From the NCBI GenBank assembly GCA_900768915.1, contig CAAGEQ010000030.1, positions 1-64,000 of the forward strand: a stretch of 64,000 bases of DNA, read 5' to 3'. A program made the position numbers and the translations under genes. Below, piece by piece: positions 27,492 to 36,713 of this stretch. A model generated the notes under the pieces. It was not told where the DNA came from and ran no database searches. It saw only the letters and a list, made by a program, of their open reading frames with translations. Source of the stretch: Candidatus Gastranaerophilales bacterium (GTDB taxonomy: Bacteria > Cyanobacteriota > Vampirovibrionia > Gastranaerophilales > Gastranaerophilaceae). Position 1 is the stretch's first letter, and each line of letters starts with the position of its first letter.

Positions 27492-28530
27492 CATACTCTC
27501 CAATATTTATAGTTTCTAATTTCTTTTTATTTTGCTCAATAAAATCTAACAATTCATCAACTGTAGTTGTTGCACAACCATATTGCTTAATAACAATACC
27601 TGCAGCAATATTACCAATAATTGCAGCATATACCGGTTCTGCACCACTCGCTAATGCTAATGAATACAACGCAGTAACAGTATCCCCTGCACCAGTAACA
27701 TCAAAAACTTTAGATTTATTAAATACAGGTATTCTTGTCATTTTTTTATCACTAGAAACTAATGCCATACCCTCTTCACCACAAGTAATCAATACACACT
27801 CTGCATCAGTATCTGATAACAATTTTATACCTGCTTTATGCATATCATCATTATTTTTTACAAAAAAACCAACATGCTTTTGTGTATCAGGTAAATTTGG
27901 AGTCATTGAAGTAATACCTTTATACTTTTGTAAGTTTTTTTGAGCATCAACAATAACTTTTTTATTCATTTTTTTACATAATTCTATAGTTTTTAATATT
28001 ACCTTATCGGTTAAAGTACCAATATGATAATCTGATAAAATAACAGCATCATGTTCAGGTATAGCGAGTTCTAATTGCTCAAGAATTTTTGTTTCTGTTT
28101 CTTCAGAAATAGGTTCAGAAGACTGTCTATCAATACGAACAATTTGCTGAGTAATCGATTGAAAACAAGAACCAGAAATTCTAGTCTTTGTTACAGTTTT
28201 TCTTGTGTTATCAACAACCAAATGAGAACAATCTACTTTTGCATCTTCAAAAGAAGCACGTAAATCATTTGCTTGATAATCATCACCAACTATACCGATT
28301 ACACTAACCTTACCATCATTAATTGTAGCAACGTTATGAGCAGCATTAGATGCTGCACCCAAAATCAAATTTGTATGAGTATGTCTAAGAATCAATACTG
28401 GTGCTTCTCTTGAAATACGTTCTGTATCACCATACACCATTTCATCTAATGCTAAATCACCAACTACAAGAATTCTTGCATTAGCCAAACCTTTAGAATA
28501 ACTAATCAATTTATCAATATCTATCTTCAT
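27484..28530 (-). CDS. D-glycero-beta-D-manno-heptose-7-phosphate kinase (RfaE1/HldE-N type)
   Basis: 348-aa PfkB/ribokinase-family sugar kinase. N-terminal ILVVGDLALDEMVYGDTERIS with EAPVLILRH is the RfaE1 pattern. LGAASNAAHNVATI (substrate Gly-Ala-Asn region) and the C-terminal catalytic DVTGAGDTVTALYSLAL with its base Asp are intact. It phosphorylates heptose-7-P on the way to ADP-heptose for the LPS inner core. The adenylyltransferase half of E. coli HldE is missing and must be encoded elsewhere. First gene of a three-gene LPS operon; good GGAG before the ATG. Confidence 0.9.
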   Translation of the reverse strand: MKIDIDKLISYSKGLANARILVVGDLALDEMVYGDTERISREAPVLILRHTHTNLILGAASNAAHNVATINDGKVSVIGIVGDDYQANDLRASFEDAKVDCSHLVVDNTRKTVTKTRISGSCFQSITQQIVRIDRQSSEPISEETETKILEQLELAIPEHDAVILSDYHIGTLTDKVILKTIELCKKMNKKVIVDAQKNLQKYKGITSMTPNLPDTQKHVGFFVKNNDDMHKAGIKLLSDTDAECVLITCGEEGMALVSSDKKMTRIPVFNKSKVFDVTGAGDTVTALYSLALASGAEPVYAAIIGNIAAGIVIKQYGCATTTVDELLDFIEQNKKKLETINIGEYDE

Positions 28531-28615
28531 GAACTCTCCAATAATTCCCTAAGTTTACATAGGTATTATAAAACAAAAATAGACATGAATACAGAATATT
28601 TACAAATAAATATAA

Positions 28616-29323
28616 TTAAGAAACGAATTCTTTTGTAGCATCTTTGTCGGTAGGTTGTTTTGCTAAAGCATGTTTTTCTGCATAAGATTTCGCTGTTGTT
28701 TCATCTGCAATTGCTTTACCAATTCTACTACCAATTTCGAAACCACCACAAGACGCAACTATAAATGCTAAACCTTTTAACACACCACCAATTCTATTTG
28801 ATGGAATATTTTTCAAATATTTTGTATTAGCACAGAATTTCTTTACCCCTTCTGCTATATCATTCATAAATTTATAATTTTTATACTGTGCTGTTGTACC
28901 TTTATTTAAACCAAGCATTTTCTTTGTGAAACCCTCAGCCGCAAACATACAACTCATTGCACCTGCTTCTTTCAATAAAGCAGATTGTTTATCATCAGCA
29001 TTATAAACTCTAACACCACTTGCTACTACCAAAATTGGATTTACCCAATCTGATACAACATTCACACCTTTACAAACACCATTAAAGATTTTACTAGTTT
29101 CTCTCGCATCTTTAATAGATTCTGACATGCCGTTTAAGCAGTTTGCAACTCTTCCATTATGACCATGTGCAAGTTCCATTGCTTCGCTTGCAGAATTCTT
29201 CATTTGAAGAATTGAAACCAAACCTCTTTCTTTTGTATCTGCTCTTAAAGAATCATGCGCTTTTTCATTGTTCATGATACTAAAGATACCCATTCTTAAA
29301 GGATTTGCTATTCCAGCTGCCAT
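28616..29323 (-). CDS. Lineage-specific protein with glycine-zipper-like C-terminal helix
   Basis: 235 aa, not recognised. Starts MAAGIANPLRMGIFSIMNN and contains two moderately hydrophobic segments: NPILVVASGVRVY (~95-110), and a Gly-rich stretch near residues 180-205 (GLAFIVASCGGFEIGSRIG) that looks like a glycine zipper. Such segments can insert into or oligomerise at membranes. No Sec signal peptide. The promoter-like GCAA-N18-CTTTATATAA upstream is shared with two other unknown genes in the window. It is monocistronic, between the heptose-kinase operon and the PurH-like gene. Confidence 0.75.
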   Translation of the reverse strand: MAAGIANPLRMGIFSIMNNEKAHDSLRADTKERGLVSILQMKNSASEAMELAHGHNGRVANCLNGMSESIKDARETSKIFNGVCKGVNVVSDWVNPILVVASGVRVYNADDKQSALLKEAGAMSCMFAAEGFTKKMLGLNKGTTAQYKNYKFMNDIAEGVKKFCANTKYLKNIPSNRIGGVLKGLAFIVASCGGFEIGSRIGKAIADETTAKSYAEKHALAKQPTDKDATKEFVS

Positions 29324-29362
29324 ACTTTACAATACCTTCATATAATAACTACTTACACACAC

Positions 29363-29394
29363 TTATATAAAGTATTTTTATATATGAAAATTGC
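29363..29394 (-). promoter_or_regulatory. Promoter-like signature GCAA-N18-CTTTATATAA (copy A)
   Basis: On the minus strand GCAA (29391-29394), exactly 18 bp, then CTTTATATAA (29363-29372). It lies 39 bp before the start codon of the 235-aa gene. The same spacing and sequence recur before the genes starting at 50048 and 55668. Confidence 0.5.
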
Positions 29395-29422
29395 ATTATT
29401 TTAACAAATGTTTACAAAATTT

Positions 29423-30319
29423 TTAAACAATTGAAAAGTTTGAAATACCTGTTGTAATCATAGCAACATTAAATTTATCTGCTTGTTTCAAAACATCTGG
29501 AGAAACACCAGGTTGAATGATTAAAGAAATTCTGTCTTGAACAGCAACATTTAAATCATGCACTGATAAAGGAACATCTGATGCTAAAACTGCTTCTTTT
29601 GCATTATCACATGCGACATTCAACGCATATTCAAATGCTGGAGTTTGCAAGCCTTGTGAAATACCGGTCATTTTAAAATCTTTCGCTACAACGACACCAG
29701 CACTTCTTATATATTTTGTAATTTTCCAAGCAAAAATAGCATCTTCTATTTGCTCAACTGTTGGCTTTGTTTTTGACACTACTTTAAATGATTCTTTATC
29801 TAATTCTTTTTTATTTTTATCTTGGACAATTGTACCAAAAGGAGTTACAAAAATTTCCTCTATTAGATAATTTTTATATTCCTTTAAAGGAGTCTTTATT
29901 TCAACAAACTTGATTTTCTTATTATCAAACAAATCTTTAACTTCATTATCTAATTCAGGAGCAATAACTACGTGCTGAGAAGTTAACAATCTTGCAATAT
30001 CAATTGTCAATTTCTTAGAAAAAGCAACAACACCACAAATAGAATCAATAGGATTACAATCTACTGCTTTTTCGAATGATTCAATCATTGTTGCACCAAG
30101 AGCAACACCTGTTAACGTATTATTTTTAACCAAAACTGTTGCACACACATCATAAAATTCAGATAAAACATTCATTGCTAATGTTAAATTAATAATATCA
30201 GCATAAGCCAAATCTGCAGATGATGTATAATCAATAATATCTTGTGTTTTATACAATTTTGCAGATTGAGAAATAGTTGCACCTGCACTTAAATCTTTTA
30301 TAAATTCCATATTTTCCAT
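29423..30319 (-). CDS. Degenerate AICAR-transformylase-like (PurH C-domain) protein
   Basis: 298 aa, alignable by eye to the AICARFT half of PurH but with no IMP-cyclohydrolase half. Correspondences: VLVKNNTLTGVALGATMIESFEKAVDCNPIDSICG against the family's V-KHANPCGVA...A-DPVSAFGG, KYIRSAGVVVAKD against VKSNAIVLAKD, and LIIQPGVSPD...AMITTGISNF against IIQPGGSIRD...AM..TG.RHF. The catalytic Lys-His pair reads Lys-Asn, GAGQMSR is replaced by SQGLQTP, and the final RHFRH is gone. Transformylase activity is therefore doubtful; it may be a repurposed ligand-binding protein. It is followed 13 bp later by a PBP1A gene and may share its transcript. Confidence 0.7.
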   Translation of the reverse strand: MENMEFIKDLSAGATISQSAKLYKTQDIIDYTSSADLAYADIINLTLAMNVLSEFYDVCATVLVKNNTLTGVALGATMIESFEKAVDCNPIDSICGVVAFSKKLTIDIARLLTSQHVVIAPELDNEVKDLFDNKKIKFVEIKTPLKEYKNYLIEEIFVTPFGTIVQDKNKKELDKESFKVVSKTKPTVEQIEDAIFAWKITKYIRSAGVVVAKDFKMTGISQGLQTPAFEYALNVACDNAKEAVLASDVPLSVHDLNVAVQDRISLIIQPGVSPDVLKQADKFNVAMITTGISNFSIV

Positions 30320-30332
30320 AATAAATTCCTAT

Positions 30333-32459
30333 CTAATAATTAAAATCTTGTCCAGCCGTTGGTATCGGTGGGTGAGTTGTTTGTGGAATAGCATTTCGAT
30401 TTTGAGTTTGAGTATTTTGTTGAGGATTTAATACTCTTTCATTCATCTGAGGTTGATAACTATTCACATGAACAACGTCTTCTGTTGGAGCAGTTTCATC
30501 TGTATCATCACGATATTTTGTAGGCGAAACATTTGGACTTGTTAATTGAGAAACAGTTCTACCACCAGATTTTGTTGCTAACATATCAGGATAACCAAAA
30601 TCTTCATTACCAAATGGTTCAGTTGCTTGACGCATTACATCTCTAAAAATAATTGCTGGAACTGTACCACCTGTCAAACCGCCCATTTTAGTATTATCAT
30701 CATTACCAACCCAAACGCCAGTAACAACACTAGGTGTATAACCTACAAACCATGCATCTTTATAATCATCTGTTGTTCCAGTTTTACCGGCACAAGGTTT
30801 ACCTATATTTGCTGCCATACCTGTACCATGTTTGATAACCATTTTTAACATTGAAGTCATAGCAGCAGCAACATCTGTTTCTAAAACTTTTTCAACTCTT
30901 GCTCTTGGTGCAGAATATAAAATTTTTCCACGAGAAGATTCTACACGTTCAATTGCATAAGGTTCAACCTTATAACCACCACTCGCAAAAATACCATATG
31001 CTCGTGTTAATTCAAATAATTTTACACCATTTGAACCTAATGCAATAGTATAATCATATTGTAATGGCGTATTTATACCCATAACTCTTGCAACTTGAAT
31101 AACTGCACGCACACCAACATATTCAATCAGACGAACAGCACAAACGTTAGATGAAATCATTAATGCTTTGTATAAAGGTATTCTACCTCTATATTTGTTA
31201 CCATAATTATGTGGTGCCCAATTTCCTAAACGATATGGTGTATCATCAATCATATCATTTGGGGTTAAACCTTTTTGAATAGCCGCTGTATAAATAAATG
31301 GTTTAAACGCAGAACCTGGTGGTCTAATTGCTTGAGTAACCCTATCATATTGACTTTCAGCATAATTCTTACCACCAGCATATACCAAAATTTTGCCATC
31401 TACTGGACTAAATGAAAATATAGCAGCCTGATTTTTAGCACCACTCAAACCCCAAGCATTCAAATCTCTAACCAAAGCCTCATTGGCTTTCAATTGTGCT
31501 TTATAATCAAGTGTCGTAATAATCTTGTAACCACCTGATGTAATTTCTTGTTCTGTAAAACCTAAACGTGCAAGTTCACGCATTACGTAGTCACAAAAAT
31601 AAGGTGCTTTATTTAGAGTGTAATACTTTGGGACAGATGTTAAATGAATTTGTTCTGCTTGTGCAGATTCCATTGTAGCCTTATCAATATAATTCATTTT
31701 ATACATACGTTCCAAAACTTTATTACGACGTTTTTTGGCTAAATCAGGATTATTAAAAGGAGAATAAACAGATGGAGCCTGTGGTAATCCGGCGATTAAT
31801 GCCATTTCTCCCAATGTAAGTTGATTTAATTTTTTATTAAAATATGTTTGAGCAGCACCATCTACACCATAAGCACCTGAACCTAAGTATACATTGTTCA
31901 AATACATTTCTAAGATTTGATCCTTACTCAAAGATTTTTCGATTTTTGCAGCAATAATAATTTCTTTTAATTTTCTTGAATATGTTTGTTCATTTGATAA
32001 AAATAACATTCTAGATAACTGTTGAGTGATAGTACTACCACCTTGTACAACATGACCAGCAATAACGTTTTCTATCATGGAACGAGATAAACCAAGTAAA
32101 TCATAACCATGGTGATTATAAAAATTCTTATCCTCTGTTGCAATTACGGCTTGTTGTAATTGTTTTGGAACATCACTAATACTAACTTTAGAAAATGTAC
32201 AAGCATTAAATGTTTTTATAACTTCACCATCTGACGAATAAAAAGTAGTCACCATATTAGGACGAAAATCTGACAAATTAGCAATTGGAGGTACCATCAT
32301 TAAATATGCTTGTAACGACACCAATCCTCCTAAACAAATTGCAGCACCCAATATAATCAATCTTTTAAATGTATCAAAAATTGTATCTTCTTCTTCATAA
32401 GATCTTCTAGAAACTCTTGTTCTAAAATCATCATATCCACGTTTGTTATATCTAGACAT
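30333..32459 (-). CDS. Class A penicillin-binding protein (PBP1A family)
   Basis: Bifunctional peptidoglycan synthase of 708 aa. Cytoplasmic basic tail and one membrane anchor (~residues 30-52), then a GT51 glycosyltransferase with ATEDKNFYNHHGYD (catalytic Glu) and GGSTITQQLSRMLFLS. The transpeptidase follows with SxxK in PGSAFKPFIYTAA, SxN in SSNVCAVRL and KTGT in AGKTGTTDDYKDAWFVG. A Gln/Pro/Thr-rich disordered tail ends the protein. All catalytic motifs are intact. It presumably acts with M23 and SLH envelope proteins in wall growth. Start follows GAGGAG at a long 12-nt spacing. Confidence 0.95.
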   Translation of the reverse strand: MSRYNKRGYDDFRTRVSRRSYEEEDTIFDTFKRLIILGAAICLGGLVSLQAYLMMVPPIANLSDFRPNMVTTFYSSDGEVIKTFNACTFSKVSISDVPKQLQQAVIATEDKNFYNHHGYDLLGLSRSMIENVIAGHVVQGGSTITQQLSRMLFLSNEQTYSRKLKEIIIAAKIEKSLSKDQILEMYLNNVYLGSGAYGVDGAAQTYFNKKLNQLTLGEMALIAGLPQAPSVYSPFNNPDLAKKRRNKVLERMYKMNYIDKATMESAQAEQIHLTSVPKYYTLNKAPYFCDYVMRELARLGFTEQEITSGGYKIITTLDYKAQLKANEALVRDLNAWGLSGAKNQAAIFSFSPVDGKILVYAGGKNYAESQYDRVTQAIRPPGSAFKPFIYTAAIQKGLTPNDMIDDTPYRLGNWAPHNYGNKYRGRIPLYKALMISSNVCAVRLIEYVGVRAVIQVARVMGINTPLQYDYTIALGSNGVKLFELTRAYGIFASGGYKVEPYAIERVESSRGKILYSAPRARVEKVLETDVAAAMTSMLKMVIKHGTGMAANIGKPCAGKTGTTDDYKDAWFVGYTPSVVTGVWVGNDDNTKMGGLTGGTVPAIIFRDVMRQATEPFGNEDFGYPDMLATKSGGRTVSQLTSPNVSPTKYRDDTDETAPTEDVVHVNSYQPQMNERVLNPQQNTQTQNRNAIPQTTHPPIPTAGQDFNY

Positions 32460-32523
32460 ATTTTGTTAAAACTCCTCAAGTATGATATTATTTTATCAAA
32501 AAAATATCATTTGGTACAGAATA

Positions 32524-32916
32524 ATGTTATTAGATTTACTAGAAAATATTAAAAATGAATTTTTGTCATACTTCGTTCCTGAAAGAATTGAATATGATGT
32601 AGTCGGTGAATGCAAAAAATGTGGAAAATGTTGTAACTATATGTACAGTTTTGATACATATACAGAAAAAGAATTCAAAATCATGCAATTTTTATTTCCA
32701 ACCTACAAAAGATTTTATATAAAAGGTAAAGATAAAGACGGAAACTTAATATTTGCTTGTAAATACGTAACAAAAGATGGATTATGTTCAGACTACGAAC
32801 ATAGATTACCTATGTGTAAAAAATACCCAGCAAAAAAGATTCTTTACAAAGCGAAATTACACGAAGGTTGTGGATACAAAGTTATTGACAAAAAATTTGA
32901 TGATTATTTAAAATGA
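32524..32916 (+). CDS. YkgJ-type cysteine-cluster protein (putative Fe-S/Zn)
   Basis: About 130 aa. Conserved Cys set: CKKCGKCCNYMY near the N-terminus, then FACKYVTKDGLCSDYEHRLPMCKKYP, and a final GCGY. This is the CxxCxxCC...C...C...C pattern of the YkgJ/UPF0153 family, thought to bind a metal or Fe-S cluster; role unknown. Two in-frame starts exist: 32482 (144 aa) and 32524. The shorter is preferred because the family begins near here and it leaves 64 bp for divergent promoters with the PBP1A gene. Neither has a clear Shine-Dalgarno. It ends 2 bp from the convergent GspE-like gene. Confidence 0.8.
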   Translation: MLLDLLENIKNEFLSYFVPERIEYDVVGECKKCGKCCNYMYSFDTYTEKEFKIMQFLFPTYKRFYIKGKDKDGNLIFACKYVTKDGLCSDYEHRLPMCKKYPAKKILYKAKLHEGCGYKVIDKKFDDYLK

Positions 32917-32918
32917 CA

Positions 32919-34301
32919 TCATGCCAGATATTTTTGAATTTTATCTTTGTCAAATACTTCAATACTGTCTTTTGAATGAATAAATATCATACAAGAAATT
33001 AATGATTTAAAAGATTGAAAATCTGGATATGACAATTTTTCTCTTAAATCTGTCATATTATTAGCCAAAAATTCAGTTATAACAGTTTTATTGTTATAAA
33101 CAAGTTCTGAAAAATAATCAAAAGCATGTTTTGATTTTACCCCCTCGATATAAATCATATCTGGAGATTGAAATTCAATAAATCTAAGAGCCTTGTCTAA
33201 ATTAAAACCTACATTTTCATTCAATTCACATTGATTAACATTTTTCAAATCATATTTAGAAATAGATTCAATTGTCATAATATTCTTGTTAGTTTTTGCC
33301 GCTTCAAGCAACAATGAATAAATAACATGAGTTTTACCACTCAATTGAGCACCACAAACAAGTACAATACCTGGAGAATCTAATTCTTTATGTAAAATTT
33401 GTTTTTGTCTTTCATCGTGAATTAATGCAGACAATTCCATTGGTGGTTTATATATTTTCAAAGCAATTCTTTCACCAATAATTGTTGGGAATGCTGAAAT
33501 ACTAGCAATTAGAGTTATTTCATCAACTTTAAAACATAATTTACCCAACTGTGGAACTTCACACACTGATGGATCAAGATTCGATAACATTTTTAATTTT
33601 GAAACAAAAGACGATACCAAAATATAAGGAATTGCCCCCTTATTTTCAAATCTATTTTGTTGCTTAAAAATGAGATTTAAACCGTCATCTGATTGTTCAA
33701 AATACAATTCATGAACATTTTCAATAATTGCTTGTTTTAAAATTGCTCTGATAATTTTTTGTATGTGTTCTTCACTTAAATCTTCACTATGTAATTCATC
33801 TTTCCAATCAAAGCCTAAATCAGAAGTTGATGTATAAATTTTATCAACCGTATCCGGAGTACTATAATAAGCATCTATTTTAGCCAAAATACTTGCTTCT
33901 GATGAAATTACAGGTTCTATAGAACATTCTGCAGATTCAACAATTTTATCAATTACAAACAAATCCAAAGGATCTGCCATTGCAACAGTCAAAACATCTT
34001 CTATTTTAAACAATGGAATTACATTATATTTTCTAGCATCAGCAAAATTAATATATTTCAAACATTTTGTATCCAAAGAATAATCTTCCAAGTTTACATA
34101 AGGTATATGCAATTTCTTTTCAAGGAACTTCAATAAAGTCGCTTCATCTAAAACACCTGATGAAATCAGTGCTTGACCAATATTAATATTTTCAGAAGCA
34201 GCAAGTCTTTGAGCCTTATCTAATACATCATACTCTACCAAGCCATCTCTAACCAACTCATACTTTAATTTTTCCAAAGTTTTATTTGTAATTGTTTCCA
34301 T
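32919..34301 (-). CDS. Degenerate GspE/PilB-like ATPase with MshEN domain
   Basis: 460 aa, about 100 shorter than typical GspE/PilB. Residues 1-140 look like an MshEN/GspE-N domain (ALISSGVLDEATLLKFL..., VIPLFKIEDVLTVAMADPLD), which in relatives can bind c-di-GMP. The ATPase half keeps a P-loop (GAQLSGKTHV, ~residue 320). The Walker B/Asp-box regions are eroded (MIYIEGVKSK in place of ILVGEIRD, ELYFEQ in place of DIHIEP) and the zinc Cys pair is absent. Last gene of a histidine kinase - receiver operon, so it may be a regulatory relative of a pilus motor rather than a motor. That role is inference. Confidence 0.75.
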   Translation of the reverse strand: METITNKTLEKLKYELVRDGLVEYDVLDKAQRLAASENINIGQALISSGVLDEATLLKFLEKKLHIPYVNLEDYSLDTKCLKYINFADARKYNVIPLFKIEDVLTVAMADPLDLFVIDKIVESAECSIEPVISSEASILAKIDAYYSTPDTVDKIYTSTSDLGFDWKDELHSEDLSEEHIQKIIRAILKQAIIENVHELYFEQSDDGLNLIFKQQNRFENKGAIPYILVSSFVSKLKMLSNLDPSVCEVPQLGKLCFKVDEITLIASISAFPTIIGERIALKIYKPPMELSALIHDERQKQILHKELDSPGIVLVCGAQLSGKTHVIYSLLLEAAKTNKNIMTIESISKYDLKNVNQCELNENVGFNLDKALRFIEFQSPDMIYIEGVKSKHAFDYFSELVYNNKTVITEFLANNMTDLREKLSYPDFQSFKSLISCMIFIHSKDSIEVFDKDKIQKYLA

Positions 34302-34303
34302 TA

Positions 34304-34669
34304 CTAATCCTTCAAATATTGATTAACCTTACTAACTACATAATCTAAATCGAAAGGTTTTGTGATATACTCATTTGCTCCTGTTTCTTCACCTATCAAT
34401 TTATCTTCTTCTTGAGAACGAGCAGTTAACATTATAATAGGAATATCTTTGTATTTATTATCGAACTTCAATAATCTACTAATCTTATAACCATTCATTT
34501 TAGGCATCATAATATCTAATAAAATTAAATCTGGAACGATTTCTTTAGCAGATTTTAAACCATCATCACCATTGAATGCAGTATAACATTCATAACCTTC
34601 AGTTTCTAAAACGAACTTTAAACTTTCAACAATATCCTGTTCATCATCAACAATAAGAATTTTTTTCAT
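34304..34669 (-). CDS. CheY-like single-domain response regulator
   Basis: 121-aa receiver with no output domain. Acidic pocket ILIVDDEQD, phospho-Asp in LILLDIMMPKMNGY, Thr in IIMLTARSQEED and Lys in EYITKPFDLDYV. Start at 34669 after GAGGTG; this start lies 22 nt inside the kinase gene, so kinase and receiver are translated in tandem and are very likely cognate. The next gene, 2 bp on, is the GspE-like ATPase, a candidate output partner. Confidence 0.93.
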   Translation of the reverse strand: MKKILIVDDEQDIVESLKFVLETEGYECYTAFNGDDGLKSAKEIVPDLILLDIMMPKMNGYKISRLLKFDNKYKDIPIIMLTARSQEEDKLIGEETGANEYITKPFDLDYVVSKVNQYLKD

Positions 34670-36656
34670 CAGACACCTCTTCAACCTCGTATGAGTATAT
34701 TATATCACAATTTTCATACTTTTCTTTTTGTAACGATATTAACGAATTTATTTTATCTTCAATAATTTTCCCTACTTTTGCATCTTCATCAAACAATGCA
34801 ACCTTTAACATATAATAAGAACCTTCTTGACCAAAATATGAATCACGCTTATTGTATAAAGACCACAATTCATCTTCATCTAACAATTTTTTTATACTAT
34901 CCTGTTTCGACTTAATATTCAAAGCAATCAAATTAACTTTTTTGATTTTTGCTTCTTGTAAAAGTTGCTTTTCAGATAACAAAAATCTTGATTTTTCATT
35001 AGCAACAGGTAAAACAAAAGAGAATACAGAACCTTTATTTATAATACTATCGCACCAAATCACGCCATTATGAGATGAGATTAATTGTTTTGCAATAGAT
35101 AAACCTAAGCCAGAACCTCCAACTTCTCTTGATAAAGAATTTTCAATCTGTTCAAACTTATCAAACACATGAATTAAATCATCTTTTCCAATACCAATAC
35201 CACTATCTGCTACACTAACTTGAACATACTCACCATTCAATTGTTGAATTTGTTTTTTAAAACAGTCCTCTACAACAATGTCAAAAGAATTAACTACTTT
35301 TGCAGAAATAGTAATCGAACCATTTTTTGGCGAAAATTTGATAGCATTCGACACCAAATTTGTTAAAACTTGCTCAATTCTATCACTATCAGCATAAACA
35401 TCTTTCAAATTTTCTTCAATATCAACATTCAAAGTTAAATCTTTTTGTTTTGCAATTTGAGCCAAACTCATTTTTATATCGTTAATAACCGGAGCAATAG
35501 ATGTTTGTTTAAATGTATAATCCATTTTGCCGGCTTCAATCTTAGACATATCTAATAAATCGTTAATAATCTTAGATAACTTTTTCACATTACGTTTTGC
35601 CATGTCTAAGAATTTTTTCATAGGTTCAGTTGTTTCTCCGGCTTTACCACTAGCAACAATATCCAATGAATTTTTTATAGATGTTAATGGAGTCTTTAAT
35701 TCGTGAGATACGATTGAAATAAATTCAGATTTCAATCTTTCAAGTTTAGCCAACTTTATATTCTTTTCTGTAATTTCTTGATACAAAATTGCACTCTTTA
35801 ATGGCAATGTAACTTGATTTACTAATGTCTGAAAACACTTTGAATCATCTGAAGTAAATTCTTTTTCTCTAAATATTTCAGAATAACCGTAACATTTGTC
35901 ATCTACTGTAATATATGAAATCAATTTTTGATAATTTAAAATTTCAAAATCATATTCATTTATAGAATATTTAACAGTTTCCTCTACTTCAATATCATCA
36001 ATATTGAAAGATTTTGTATTATCAATATGAGAGTTTTTATAATTTAAAACGGCTCTCAATTTTAAGGCTTCAATCAATCTATCCGACAATTTATAATTAG
36101 AATTGATTAACAAAACAGGAGTCTGTTTATCTCTAAATGACAATGTACAAGCGACATTAGAATTCAAAGACTTATCAATTCCTTCATTCATAATATCAAT
36201 AAGTTTTTCTCTATTTAAACTACCCGCCAATTGAGAACTTGAATTATATAACACATTCAACTGATAAAGACTATTTGCTAATTCTTGGTTAGATTTTGCG
36301 AGTTTTTGTAAAGATTTTTTCGCTTTCAAACCTGCATTAATTGTTGATTTCAGTAATATTGGATTTATTGGCAAAGATACGAATAAATGTCCACCGGCTT
36401 GAATTTCTGGTGAAAATTCTTTTTTTCCCATCAATAACATAATAATCATTTCAAAATCTTTAATCTTACGATAAATTGATTTTAAATCAGCATTATCAGA
36501 ATCAGAATCTAATACAACAATATCAGGTGCTTCCACCTTCATTACATCCATAATAGTCATTTCATCAACTGCTATTATAAATTCATGATTAAGCAAAGTT
36601 GTCTGAAACTTTGTTTGTATATCCCTATTATCTGAAACTAATAAAATCTTTGCCAT
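34647..36656 (-). CDS. Sensor histidine kinase with N-terminal receiver-like and GAF-like domains
   Basis: 669 aa, cytosolic (no membrane segments). Residues 1-120 resemble a receiver domain (AKILLVSDNRDIQ, then VVLDSDSDNAD). A coiled linker and a GAF-like region follow (~150-300), then HisKA with FISIVSHELKTPLTS (phospho-His ~317). The ATPase has NLVSNAIKFSPKNGS (N box), VADSGIGIGKDDLI (G1) and GGSGLGLSIAKQLI (G2). About 90 further residues follow without clear homology. The start at 36656 is set by homology; longer reading needs a TTG and there is no good Shine-Dalgarno. Its stop lies inside the following receiver gene. Confidence 0.9.
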   Translation of the reverse strand: MAKILLVSDNRDIQTKFQTTLLNHEFIIAVDEMTIMDVMKVEAPDIVVLDSDSDNADLKSIYRKIKDFEMIIMLLMGKKEFSPEIQAGGHLFVSLPINPILLKSTINAGLKAKKSLQKLAKSNQELANSLYQLNVLYNSSSQLAGSLNREKLIDIMNEGIDKSLNSNVACTLSFRDKQTPVLLINSNYKLSDRLIEALKLRAVLNYKNSHIDNTKSFNIDDIEVEETVKYSINEYDFEILNYQKLISYITVDDKCYGYSEIFREKEFTSDDSKCFQTLVNQVTLPLKSAILYQEITEKNIKLAKLERLKSEFISIVSHELKTPLTSIKNSLDIVASGKAGETTEPMKKFLDMAKRNVKKLSKIINDLLDMSKIEAGKMDYTFKQTSIAPVINDIKMSLAQIAKQKDLTLNVDIEENLKDVYADSDRIEQVLTNLVSNAIKFSPKNGSITISAKVVNSFDIVVEDCFKKQIQQLNGEYVQVSVADSGIGIGKDDLIHVFDKFEQIENSLSREVGGSGLGLSIAKQLISSHNGVIWCDSIINKGSVFSFVLPVANEKSRFLLSEKQLLQEAKIKKVNLIALNIKSKQDSIKKLLDEDELWSLYNKRDSYFGQEGSYYMLKVALFDEDAKVGKIIEDKINSLISLQKEKYENCDIIYSYEVEEVSDEKNSYC

Positions 36657-36713
36657 ACTATTATCGTAACAATAATAATATTTTTGGCAAATTGTTAACA
36701 AACAAAAATAAAA

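Noticed and set aside
30627..30848. Cys/Thr/Ile-rich frame antisense to PBP1A
   Set aside because: Shadow frame of a clearly intact PBP1A coding sequence.
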